From positions 1-26,508 of the forward strand of contig MUYB01000056.1 in the NCBI GenBank assembly GCA_002015125.1: a stretch of DNA of 26,508 bases. Reading direction: 5' to 3'. A program made the translations under genes and the position numbers. The notes beneath the pieces are model-generated. The model had not been told where the DNA came from. It saw only the letters and a program-made list of their open reading frames with translations, and did not search any database. Position 1 is the first letter of the stretch; the number at the start of each line of letters is the position of its first letter. Positions 19,743-26,508 of the stretch are shown here, in pieces. Source of the DNA: [Haemophilus] felis (GTDB lineage Bacteria; Pseudomonadota; Gammaproteobacteria; Enterobacterales; Pasteurellaceae).

Positions 19743-19780
19743 AGTAGTTTAGTGTAGCAAGCAGTAAACTACTTTATTTA
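19743..19780 (+). terminator. Probable terminator after tpsA
   Basis: AGTAGTTTA (19743-19751) and TAAACTACT (19765-19773) form a 9-pair stem with a 13-base loop, followed by TTATTTATT. It lies 31 bases after the tpsA remnant stop. The rest of 19712-19914 holds nothing I recognise. Confidence 0.6.
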
Positions 19781-19914
19781 TTCGTGATTAAGTAAAATAT
19801 AGCGAAATTTTTTAAGGAGACCTTCCCAATTTTATGTCAAATTGAGAAGTGATAAATGGAAAACGTTGTAATGAAAAGAAAAACATTTAACGAGTTAGGC
19901 ATTGTGGAGTAAGT

Positions 19915-20514
19915 ATGAAAAATACTACGATTAGGATTATTAATACTCATTGTGCGAACTTATCTTCGGTGAAATTTGCTTTTGAACGCATAGGATATCA
20001 AGCATAGATTACCGACAATATCGAAAAAATTAAATCTGCTAGTAGATTGATTTTACCTGGAGTTGGCACAGCAACAGCTGCGATGAAAAACTTTTCAGAT
20101 TTGGGATTAATTGACACGCTTTGTAATCTTACTCAACCCGTGTTAGGCATCTGTTTAGGCATGCAATTGATGACAAACTATTCTGAAGAGGGAGAGATTG
20201 AGTTGTTGAAATTAATGTCAGCTCGAACGGAAAAGTTGCCAGTAGGAAATTTGCCTTTGCCACATATGGGATGGAATAAAGTTCATCACCAACAGGGACA
20301 ACCATTGTTTGCGGATATTGAGCAAGATAGTTATTTTTATTTTGTGCATAGTTTTGGTGTTCCACTTAACAAGCATACTGTGGCAACTTGTGATTATGGT
20401 GTGTCCTTTTCGGCAGTTATCCAGCATAACAACTTTTACGGTGTGCAATTTCATCCTGAGCGTTCAGGAAAAATGGGAGCGTTATTGCTAAAGAATTTTG
20501 TAGAAAAGTGTTAA
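19915..20514 (+). pseudogene. hisH: hisH with amber codon (glutaminase subunit of IGP synthase)
   Basis: From ATG 19915 (GGAG five bases upstream) the frame reads MKNTTIRIINTHCANLSSVK... for 30 codons, meets TAG at 20005-20007, then continues as normal HisH to 20514, 200 codons in all against 196 residues in E. coli. HisH supplies ammonia from glutamine to HisF in histidine synthesis. The catalytic Cys motif GICLGMQ and the His-Glu motif QFHPERSG are intact, as is the oxyanion-strand region LPGVGTA. Only the stop spoils it, plus Asn for the usual Asp in INTHCANL. A downstream TTG restart at 20047 would lose the first 44 residues. A 13-codon frame (19871-19912) ends 2 bases before the ATG; its meaning is unclear. 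Confidence 0.9.
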
Positions 20515-20572
20515 ATTTTCGTGATTCAATCCTTTTTAGAATAAAAACAATTTACAGTGAAGAGGTAGTAGA

Positions 20573-21346
20573 GTGCTGGCAAAACGGATAATTCCTTGTT
20601 TGGATGTGAAAGATGGAAAAGTCGTAAAAGGAATGCAATTTCGTCACCATGAAATTATTGGTGATATTATTCCTTTAGCCCAACGATACGCAGAAGAAGG
20701 GGCGGATGAATTGATTTTTTATGATATGACATCCTCTGTAAATGGAAGTGATATAGATAAAAAATGGACGGAGCAAGTTGCACAAGCGATTGATATTCCT
20801 TTTTGTGTGGTAGGGGATATTAAAAATGTAGAGGATGCTGCAAAATTGTTTGCGTTAGGGGCTGATAAAGTTGCGGTTGGCTCGACTGCCTTGGCAGATC
20901 CTGATTTGATTAACCATTTAGCCGATCGTTTTGGAGTGCAATCAATTGTGGTAGGAGTGAATATTTGGTTTGAGCAACAAACTGGAGAATATCGAATTGA
21001 TCTAGGCACAGGAAATAAACATCGAATAGGAAATATTCAATGGCAACTTTTAGATTGGGTACAAGAAGTAGAAAAAAGAGGTGCTGGAGAAATTGTGATC
21101 AATGTGGCAAATCAAGATGGTGTTCGTTTAGGGTATGATATTGAGCTTCTTAAATTGATTCGTGCTACAAGTCAATTGCCGTTAATTGCTTCGGGAGGCG
21201 CAGGTGAAATGGCTCATTTTCGAGATGTTTTTCTACAAGCAGATGTGGATGGTGCGTTAGCAGCAAGTGTTTTTCATAAGGAAATTGTGGATATTCGGGA
21301 ACTAAAAGCATATCTACATAACGCTGGAGTTAATATTCGCAAATAG
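20573..21346 (+). CDS. hisF: HisF-like protein (IGP synthase cyclase subunit) with altered active site
   Basis: The 257-residue barrel is full length against E. coli HisF (258) and starts at GTG 20573 with GAGG 7 bases upstream. HisF joins ammonia to PRFAR to give imidazole glycerol phosphate and AICAR. Asp11 (PCLDV) is kept, but the second catalytic acid Asp130 is Asn (VVGVNIWF where E. coli has VVGIDTWY). Phosphate-loop Gly82 is Asp (VGDIK for AGGIK), and the SIN of KISIN is AVG, losing Asn103. Asp130Asn is known to abolish HisF catalysis. Together with the amber codon in hisH and the absence of hisA and hisIE between or after them, this suggests a relic, although the frame is unbroken. A repurposed HisF fold cannot be excluded. 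Confidence 0.85.
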   Translation: MLAKRIIPCLDVKDGKVVKGMQFRHHEIIGDIIPLAQRYAEEGADELIFYDMTSSVNGSDIDKKWTEQVAQAIDIPFCVVGDIKNVEDAAKLFALGADKVAVGSTALADPDLINHLADRFGVQSIVVGVNIWFEQQTGEYRIDLGTGNKHRIGNIQWQLLDWVQEVEKRGAGEIVINVANQDGVRLGYDIELLKLIRATSQLPLIASGGAGEMAHFRDVFLQADVDGALAASVFHKEIVDIRELKAYLHNAGVNIRK

Positions 21347-21486
21347 GTGAGTGATGGATTATACAAGTTTTCTTTTTATTCTTTCCTACTATCAATTGTT
21401 TTATTTTTAATTTTTACGCATAAATTAGAGCAGAAAATATTCGAGATGACAGAATAATGACAGAGAAATAGAGATTGTTTTTTCTT

Positions 21487-21514
21487 TTGCATAAAAAAGA
21501 GAAAGCGGTAAAAT
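21487..21514 (+). promoter_or_regulatory. Probable promoter of def-fmt-rsmB-trkA
   Basis: TTGCAT (21487-21492) and TAAAAT (21509-21514) are separated by 16 bases, about 35 bases upstream of the def ATG. The 203 bases between hisF and def hold nothing else I recognise. Confidence 0.6.
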
Positions 21515-21549
21515 GCTCGAAGTTTTTTTCACAAAATTAAGAGAGAATT

Positions 21550-22056
21550 ATGGCTATTTTAGATGTGTTAATTTATCCCGATGAACGCCTAAAGATCGTG
21601 GCTCAATCTGTTGAAGAAGTGGACAATGAAGTGCGTGAAATTGTAGCGAATATGTTTGAAACAATGTATCACGAAGAGGGAATTGGTTTGGCTGCCACTC
21701 AAGTGGATATTCATCGACGAATTATTACAATTGATATTGAAGGCACTAAAGAAAATCAATATGTATTGATTAATCCTGAAATTTTGGATAGTTGTGGTGA
21801 AACAGGTATTGAAGAAGGGTGCTTATCGCTACCGACAATGCGAGCCTTTGTTCCACGCAAAGAAAGGGTCAAAATTAAAGCTCTAGATATTAATGGTAAA
21901 GAGTTTGAATTAGAAGCAGACGGCTTGTTAGCCATTTGTATTCAACACGAAATTGATCACTTAAACGGTATTGTGTTTGCTGATTATTTATCGCCACTCA
22001 AACGTCAAAGAATGAAAGACAAATTGATCAAATTAAAAAGACAATTATCTCGATAA
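21550..22056 (+). CDS. def: Peptide deformylase
   Basis: The 168-residue metalloprotease removes the N-formyl group from new proteins. All three family motifs are present: [10 protein letters not shown] (usual GxGLAAxQ), EGCLSLP with the metal-binding Cys, and QHEIDHLNG with two metal-binding His and the catalytic Glu. Length matches E. coli Def. AGAGAG before the ATG supports the start. It is first of the conserved def-fmt-rsmB-trkA block, 72 bases ahead of fmt. Confidence 0.98.
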   Translation: MAILDVLIYPDERLKIVAQSVEEVDNEVREIVANMFETMYHEEGIGLAATQVDIHRRIITIDIEGTKENQYVLINPEILDSCGETGIEEGCLSLPTMRAFVPRKERVKIKALDINGKEFELEADGLLAICIQHEIDHLNGIVFADYLSPLKRQRMKDKLIKLKRQLSR

Positions 22057-22128
22057 GAAAGCCCTACGCCTTAGCATGGTTTGCTTATTCCTCGATTTTC
22101 CATAACGTAGAACTTTAAATCAAATCTT

Positions 22129-23085
22129 ATGAAATCATTAAAAATCATTTTTGCTGGTACTCCAGAATTTGCGGCACAACACCTGCAAGCATTAATCCAC
22201 TCTCCGCATCAAGTTATCGCTGCATTCACTCAACCTGATAAACCTGCAGGGCGCGGTAAAAAATTGCAAGCTAGTGCTGTTAAGCAATTGGCACAGCAAC
22301 ATAATATTCCTGTTTATCAGCCGAGAACCTTGCGTAAGGAAGAGGTGCAAGAAGAGTTGCGGTGTCTTGGTGCAGATGTAATGGTGGTGGTGGCTTATGG
22401 CTTAATTCTGCCTAAAGCTGTGTTAGACATGTTTCCTTTGGGCTGTTTAAATGTACATGGCTCTTTATTGCCTCGATGGCGAGGAGCTGCCCCAATTCAA
22501 CGTGCTATTTGGGCAGGTGATGCTCAAACGGGCGTTACTATAATGCAGATGGATGAGGGATTAGACACAGGTGCGATGTTACATAAAGTGGCTTGTAATA
22601 TTGATGCGAATGAAACCGCTAATAGCCTTTACACAAAATTATTAGAAATTGCCCCAAATGCTTTATTAGAGGTATTAGAAGGATTACTTGAAGGAAAATT
22701 TGTAGCAGAAACACAAAATGATAATTTAGCAAACTACGCAGAAAAATTATTTAAAGAAGAAGCAAAACTAGATTGGAACTTATCTGCCACTCAACTTGAG
22801 CGCTGCATTCGAGCTTTTAATCCTTGGCCTATCTGCTATTTCACTACCGCCGATAAAGACGGAAATGAGCAAACATTAAAAGTCTTCCAAGCAGAAGTGT
22901 TAGCGCATAGTAACAAGCCTGCAGGTACGATACTTGCCGTGGATAAAAAAGGAATCCAAGTAGCTACCGCCGACGGTACACTGAATATTTTGCAGTTACA
23001 ACCTATGGGTAAAAAAAACATGTCAGTGCAAGATTTTCTCAATGGGCGAGCAGATTGGTTCGAAGTGGGTAAGGTTTTAGGTTAA
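22129..23085 (+). CDS. fmt: Methionyl-tRNA formyltransferase
   Basis: The 318-residue enzyme formylates initiator Met-tRNA using 10-formyl-THF, complementing def next door. The N-terminal domain has [14 protein letters not shown] and the catalytic residues Asn108 and His110 ([16 protein letters not shown]) and Asp146 ([10 protein letters not shown]). The C-terminal OB-fold tRNA domain follows ([13 protein letters not shown]...[17 protein letters not shown]). The ribosome-binding site is poor, but the start agrees with the family N-terminus. rsmB begins 2 bases past the stop, so the genes are cotranscribed. Confidence 0.97.
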   Translation: MKSLKIIFAGTPEFAAQHLQALIHSPHQVIAAFTQPDKPAGRGKKLQASAVKQLAQQHNIPVYQPRTLRKEEVQEELRCLGADVMVVVAYGLILPKAVLDMFPLGCLNVHGSLLPRWRGAAPIQRAIWAGDAQTGVTIMQMDEGLDTGAMLHKVACNIDANETANSLYTKLLEIAPNALLEVLEGLLEGKFVAETQNDNLANYAEKLFKEEAKLDWNLSATQLERCIRAFNPWPICYFTTADKDGNEQTLKVFQAEVLAHSNKPAGTILAVDKKGIQVATADGTLNILQLQPMGKKNMSVQDFLNGRADWFEVGKVLG

Positions 23086-23087
23086 AA

Positions 23088-24446
23088 ATGAAAAATAATC
23101 AGCGTTTAAAATCAACTAAGCCGACGCTATCTGTGCGCGCAGTGGCTGCTCAGATTATTTTACAGGTTTTACATGAGGGAAAATCCTTATCCAGCCTCAT
23201 TCCTAAATACCAACAACAAATTAGAGAACAAGATAGCGCTTTGCTCCAAGAAATTTGTTTTGGTGTATGTCGTGTACTGCCTCGCTTAGAGCGTATTATC
23301 AGCATACTGTTAGATAAACCCTTAAAAGGCAAAACAAGAATTGTGCATTGTTTACTGTTAGTGGGAATGTACCAATTACTTTATACTCGCATTCCTAGTC
23401 ATGCTGCAGTAGATGAAGTGGTTTCAGCGACTAAACAATTGAAATTAGATAGTTTTCGAGGGCTAACAAATGCTGTGTTGCGTCGTTTTTTGCGCGATCA
23501 GGAAAGCATCTTAGCGACGGTAGATAAACATTGGCAGACTTTACACCCTGAATGGTTTGTAAATCGCTTGAAAAAAGCCTATCCAAATTGGCGAGAGATT
23601 ATTGATGCCAATAACCAAAAGCCACCAATGTGGTTAAGGATCAATCCTCAGAGAACCTCTGCCACAGAATATAAAACTCTTCTGCAGAATTCAGGAACTG
23701 ATGTAACCATTGAAAATGAAGAAAATCCCTGCGCTATATGCTTAACTCAAGGAAAAGCAGTTAGCCAATTGCCCCATTTTTCAGAAGGCTGGGTAACAGT
23801 ACAAGATCTACATGCACAATGGGCAGCCTTATTATTAGGTGCAAAAGATCAAGAAGTAATTTTAGATGCTTGCGCTGCCCCCGGCGGTAAAACGACTCAT
23901 ATATTAGAATTAGCGCCGGCAGCCAAAGTCGTGGCTTTAGATGTAGAAGAAAATCGACTTAAACGAGTAAAAGAAAATTTACAGCGCCTCCAACAAGAAG
24001 CACTCGTCATTTGTGGCGATGCTACTCAACCTGAGCAATGGTTAAATAAGATACAAAAAGAACTAGGACAGGGCGTTAAACAATTTGATCGGATTTTACT
24101 TGATGCTCCTTGTTCAGCAACAGGCGTTATTCGCCGCCACCCAGATATTAAATGGTTACGCCAAGATAGCGATATTGAAAATTTAGTACAGTTACAACAA
24201 CAGATTTTACAAACGCTTTGGCAATATTTAAAACCAAATGGAACTTTATTGTATGCTACTTGTTCAGTATTACCTGAAGAAAATAGCTACCAAATTCAAC
24301 AATTCTTAGCGCATAATTCTGATGCTTATTTAGAAAAATTGCCTTTTATGAAAATGGAAGAACAGGAACAAGTTGGATATCAATTTTTCCCTTCTCAAAC
24401 GAGCGGGGACGGATTCTATTACGCTAAATTAACGAAAAAGTCTTAG
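23088..24446 (+). CDS. rsmB: 16S rRNA m5C967 methyltransferase RsmB
   Basis: The 452-residue enzyme methylates C967 of 16S rRNA before 30S assembly. It has an N-terminal NusB-like helical RNA-binding domain (about 15-150: [13 protein letters not shown]...[14 protein letters not shown]) and a SAM-dependent catalytic domain with [35 protein letters not shown] and [15 protein letters not shown]; the last two hold the two active-site cysteines of the NOL1/NOP2/Sun family. Length is close to E. coli RsmB. It lies 2 bases after fmt and 28 before trkA. Confidence 0.97.
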   Translation: MKNNQRLKSTKPTLSVRAVAAQIILQVLHEGKSLSSLIPKYQQQIREQDSALLQEICFGVCRVLPRLERIISILLDKPLKGKTRIVHCLLLVGMYQLLYTRIPSHAAVDEVVSATKQLKLDSFRGLTNAVLRRFLRDQESILATVDKHWQTLHPEWFVNRLKKAYPNWREIIDANNQKPPMWLRINPQRTSATEYKTLLQNSGTDVTIENEENPCAICLTQGKAVSQLPHFSEGWVTVQDLHAQWAALLLGAKDQEVILDACAAPGGKTTHILELAPAAKVVALDVEENRLKRVKENLQRLQQEALVICGDATQPEQWLNKIQKELGQGVKQFDRILLDAPCSATGVIRRHPDIKWLRQDSDIENLVQLQQQILQTLWQYLKPNGTLLYATCSVLPEENSYQIQQFLAHNSDAYLEKLPFMKMEEQEQVGYQFFPSQTSGDGFYYAKLTKKS

Positions 24447-24474
24447 TGTAAGATAAGAAAATGGAGAGGGATAA

Positions 24475-25851
24475 ATGAAGATTATTATTTTGGGTGCAGG
24501 ACAAGTTGGCACAACGCTAGCGGAAAATCTCGTTGGTGAAGATAATGATATTACCTTAGTAGATAATCAGCCATTACGTTTAGAAAATCTACAAAGTAAA
24601 CATGATCTACGTGTCGTTACAGGCTCTGCATCCTCTCCCCGAGTATTACGAGAAGCAGGCGCTCAAGATGCAGACTTACTAGTCGCAGTAACCAATACTG
24701 ATGAAATGAATATGGCGGCCTGCCAAGTTAGCTACACCCTCTTTAATACCCCCACAAAAATCGCACGAATTCGTAATTCCGACTATTTACGAGAAAAAGA
24801 TAAATTATTTCAACCAGATGTAATCCCTATTGATCATATTATTTCCCCAGAAAAATTGGTTACCGATGAAATCACACGCTTAATTGATTATCCAGGCGCA
24901 CTACAAATTGCGAACTTCGCAGATGAACGAATTAGTTTGGTGGTTGTAAAAGCTTATTACGGCGGACCTTTGGTCGGTTATGCTTTATCTGCCTTAAAAG
25001 ATCATATGCCACATATTGATTGTCGAGTTGTATCAATCTTACGCCAAGATAAAGTTATTCGCCCACAAGGTTCCACTATCATTGAGGCAGGTGATGAGGT
25101 GAGCTTTATTTGTGAAACTATCCATATCAAAGCGGTTATGGCTGAGTTGCAGCGTTTAGAAAAACCCTACCAACGAATAATGATTATTGGTGGAGGTAAT
25201 ATCGGTATTGGTGTAGCAAAACAATTAGAAGCTCAATGTTCTGTGAAACTAGTCGAACAGGATATGAAAAAAGCATCTGGACTTTCAGAAAAACTCACAA
25301 AAACCCTGGTATTTTCCGCTGATGCTTCAGACCAAACTTTCTTGCTAGAGGAACAAATTGATAATATTGATGTATTCTTATCTCTCACCAGTGATGACGA
25401 ATCCAATATTATGTCAGCATTATTGGCAAAACGCCTCGGCGCCAAAAAAGCATTAGTGCTTATTCAGCGTATGGCATACATCAATTTGATTCAAGGTGGA
25501 ACAATTGATATTGCGGTATCTCCACAACAAGCGACTATCTCAGCCCTACTCAGCCACGTTCGTAAAGGGGATGTGCGCAATGTTGCCTCTCTACGTCATG
25601 GTGCAGCAGAAGCTCTAGAAATAGTAGTACATGGAGATATCAATAACTCTAATGTGATTGGCCGTAAAATATCCGAATTAAAACTTCCTCAAGGAGCGTT
25701 AATAGGGGCGATATTACGTGGTAAAGAGGTATTAATTGCTAAGAAAAATTTAATAATTGAAGATAAGGATCATGTAATCCTATACCTAAGCGATAAAAGA
25801 ACTGTATCAGATATAGAAAAATTATTCCAAACCAGCACTTTATTCCTATAA
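24475..25851 (+). CDS. trkA: Trk system K+ uptake regulator TrkA
   Basis: The 458-residue peripheral membrane protein gates the TrkH/TrkG potassium channels by binding nucleotides. It contains two RCK units: the first with [17 protein letters not shown] and the acidic strand end LVDNQPLRL, the second with [17 protein letters not shown] and LVEQDMKKA, each followed by a TrkA_C domain. Length equals E. coli TrkA. GGAGAGGG before the ATG supports the start. It closes the def block; mscL, the usual next gene in relatives, is not here, and an rRNA operon converges instead. Confidence 0.97.
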   Translation: MKIIILGAGQVGTTLAENLVGEDNDITLVDNQPLRLENLQSKHDLRVVTGSASSPRVLREAGAQDADLLVAVTNTDEMNMAACQVSYTLFNTPTKIARIRNSDYLREKDKLFQPDVIPIDHIISPEKLVTDEITRLIDYPGALQIANFADERISLVVVKAYYGGPLVGYALSALKDHMPHIDCRVVSILRQDKVIRPQGSTIIEAGDEVSFICETIHIKAVMAELQRLEKPYQRIMIIGGGNIGIGVAKQLEAQCSVKLVEQDMKKASGLSEKLTKTLVFSADASDQTFLLEEQIDNIDVFLSLTSDDESNIMSALLAKRLGAKKALVLIQRMAYINLIQGGTIDIAVSPQQATISALLSHVRKGDVRNVASLRHGAAEALEIVVHGDINNSNVIGRKISELKLPQGALIGAILRGKEVLIAKKNLIIEDKDHVILYLSDKRTVSDIEKLFQTSTLFL

Positions 25852-25876
25852 AGAAATAAGTCCACAACATTCCAAT

Positions 25877-25913
25877 GAGTACTTTATTCAAATATTTTTA
25901 TATTAAAGTGCTC
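25877..25913. other. Hairpin between trkA and the rRNA operon, role unclear
   Basis: GAGTACTTTA and TAAAGTGCTC pair over 10 positions, one of them a wobble, around a 17-base AT loop. There is no T-run on either side. It is the only stem I see in the convergent gap 25852-25999, so it may help termination from one or both directions. Confidence 0.3.
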
Positions 25914-25999
25914 TTGTGCATTTAATTAATATAAACAGTAGTAACAGGAAATAGAGAGTAAGTTATATTTAATATTTAAAAATAAGATCTAGTAATTAA

Positions 26000-26075
26000 T
26001 GGCAGGGGCGGAGAGGCTCGAACTCCCAACACCCGGTTTTGGAGACCGGTGCTCTACCAATTGAACTACGCCCCT
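26000..26075 (-). tRNA. tRNA-Trp (anticodon CCA)
   Basis: The 76-base minus-strand sequence folds as a cloverleaf: acceptor arms AGGGGCG and CGCCCCT, anticodon stem CCGGT/ACCGG with loop CTCCAAA (anticodon CCA at 26040-26042), T-arm GGGAGTTCGAGCCTCTC, discriminator G and encoded CCA. It is the last gene of the rRNA operon, 34 bases after tRNA-Asp. Confidence 0.97.
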
Positions 26076-26109
26076 ATAAAGAAAGCGGAATTTAATTCGC
26101 TTAAAAGAT

Positions 26110-26186
26110 TGGCGGAATGGACGGGACTCGAACCCGCGACCCCCTGCGTGACAGGCAGGTATTCTAACCAGCTGAACTACCACTCC
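26110..26186 (-). tRNA. tRNA-Asp (anticodon GTC)
   Basis: The 77-base minus-strand cloverleaf has acceptor arms GGAGTGG and CCATTCC (one G-T wobble), anticodon loop CTGTCAC with GTC at 26050-26052, T-loop GTTCGAGTC, discriminator G and encoded CCA. It lies between 5S rRNA and tRNA-Trp. The spacer toward tRNA-Trp contains a short stem (26083-26089 with 26096-26102), probably a processing signal. Confidence 0.97.
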
Positions 26187-26199
26187 GAAGAAGTTGATA

Positions 26200-26314
26200 T
26201 TTGGTAGTGTCCTACTCTCACATGGGGAAGCCCCACACTACCATCGGCGTTACAGCATTTCACTTCTAAGTTCGGCATGGAATTAGGTGGTTCTACTGCA
26301 CTATAGCTACCAAA
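26200..26314 (-). rRNA. rrf: 5S ribosomal RNA, distal copy (diverged)
   Basis: The 115-base sequence has the 5S core CCATGCCGAACTTAGAAGTG and helix IV region GATGGTAGTGTGGGG. Ends are set by helix I, TTTGGTAG pairing with CTACCAAA. It differs from the proximal copy at about a dozen positions, several of them paired changes in helix I. It lies just downstream of a terminator-like hairpin and ahead of tRNA-Asp. Confidence 0.94.
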
Positions 26315-26357
26315 AAATTATTTCCTTAATTCACTCTAAAATGAACTAAGGAAATAA
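26312..26357 (-). terminator. Terminator-like hairpin between the two 5S genes
   Basis: On the minus strand a 16-pair stem with one G-T wobble (arms 26342-26357 and 26318-26333; 8-base loop) is followed at once by six T (26312-26317), overlapping the first bases of the distal 5S. It has the form of an intrinsic terminator but lies inside the operon; it may instead be an RNase processing stem. Confidence 0.7.
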
Positions 26358-26361
26358 AAAA

Positions 26362-26476
26362 CCTGGCGGTGACCTACTCTCACATGGGGAAGCCCCACAC
26401 TACCATCGGCGTTACAGCGTTTCACTTCTAAGTTCGGCATGGAATTAGGTGGGTCCACTGCACTATCGCCGCCAAG
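26362..26476 (-). rRNA. rrf: 5S ribosomal RNA, proximal copy
   Basis: The 115-base sequence is a standard gamma-proteobacterial 5S RNA. Helix I is CTTGGCGG with CCGCCAGG, and the core CCATGCCGAACTTAGAAGTG is shared with the distal copy. On the minus strand it would directly follow 23S rRNA, which lies beyond the window; the remaining 32 bases (26477-26508) are the pyrimidine-poor, GA-rich spacer read on that strand. Confidence 0.97.
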
Positions 26477-26508
26477 ATGTTCTGTTGATGTCTTTCTCTG
26501 TTCTTTCT

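Noticed and set aside
19871..19912. A 13-codon frame (MKRKTFNELGIVE) ending 2 bases before hisH, as a his leader peptide
   Set aside because: It contains no histidine codons and there is no attenuator structure; probably chance.
20047..20514. A functional short hisH from the TTG at 20047
   Set aside because: It would lack the first strand and helix of the amidotransferase fold and has no ribosome-binding site.
25989..26183. 64-codon minus-strand reading frame
   Set aside because: It is a translation of the tRNA-Trp and tRNA-Asp genes.

Overview
This is a chromosomal window from a gamma-proteobacterium of the family Pasteurellaceae. The DNA is AT-rich. LuxS, S12, Asd and LptD read very close to Haemophilus-type proteins, and the end of an rRNA operon carries 5S followed by tRNA-Asp and tRNA-Trp. 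LuxS differs from the H. influenzae protein at many positions, so I do not assign it to H. influenzae itself, and I cannot name the species. By eye I find no exact Haemophilus DNA uptake sequence on either strand, which would be odd for most of this family.

Layout. Positions 1-3420 (minus strand) hold the str operon, rpsL-rpsG-fusA-tuf, with a near-consensus promoter and an S7-type operator between rpsL and rpsG. Positions 3450-7141 (minus) hold lptD, crcB and a Cof-type HAD phosphatase; talB (plus) diverges from them and ends in a bidirectional terminator. Positions 8336-9444 (minus) hold a 5'-truncated purT remnant and luxS. Positions 9490-11236 contain an orphan intrinsic terminator, a stand-alone PRD-domain protein (plus) and asd (minus), the last two converging on a shared terminator. 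Positions 11538-15363 (plus) hold mtr, with an operator-like palindrome on its promoter, then ushA and a methyltransferase. Positions 15373-19711 (plus) are the wreck of a two-partner secretion locus: a transporter gene (tpsB) fused by deletion to the middle of its exoprotein gene (tpsA). Positions 19915-21346 (plus) are a histidine-pathway relic: hisH with an amber codon and a full-length hisF with altered active-site residues. Positions 21487-25851 (plus) are the conserved def-fmt-rsmB-trkA block. Positions 26000-26476 (minus) are the distal end of an rRNA operon with two diverged 5S genes, then tRNA-Asp and tRNA-Trp.

The housekeeping blocks (translation, outer-membrane biogenesis, fMet handling, K+ uptake) are all intact. 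The accessory material between luxS and def is visibly eroding: purT truncated, a small membrane ORF interrupted, tpsB/tpsA frameshifted and fused, hisH nonsense, hisF active site changed. The items most worth checking are S12 Lys43Arg (the classic streptomycin-resistance substitution), HisF Asp130Asn, the covarying tandem 5S genes separated by a terminator-like hairpin, and the missing uptake sequences. I found no CRISPR array, insertion sequence, prophage or clearly new multi-gene system.
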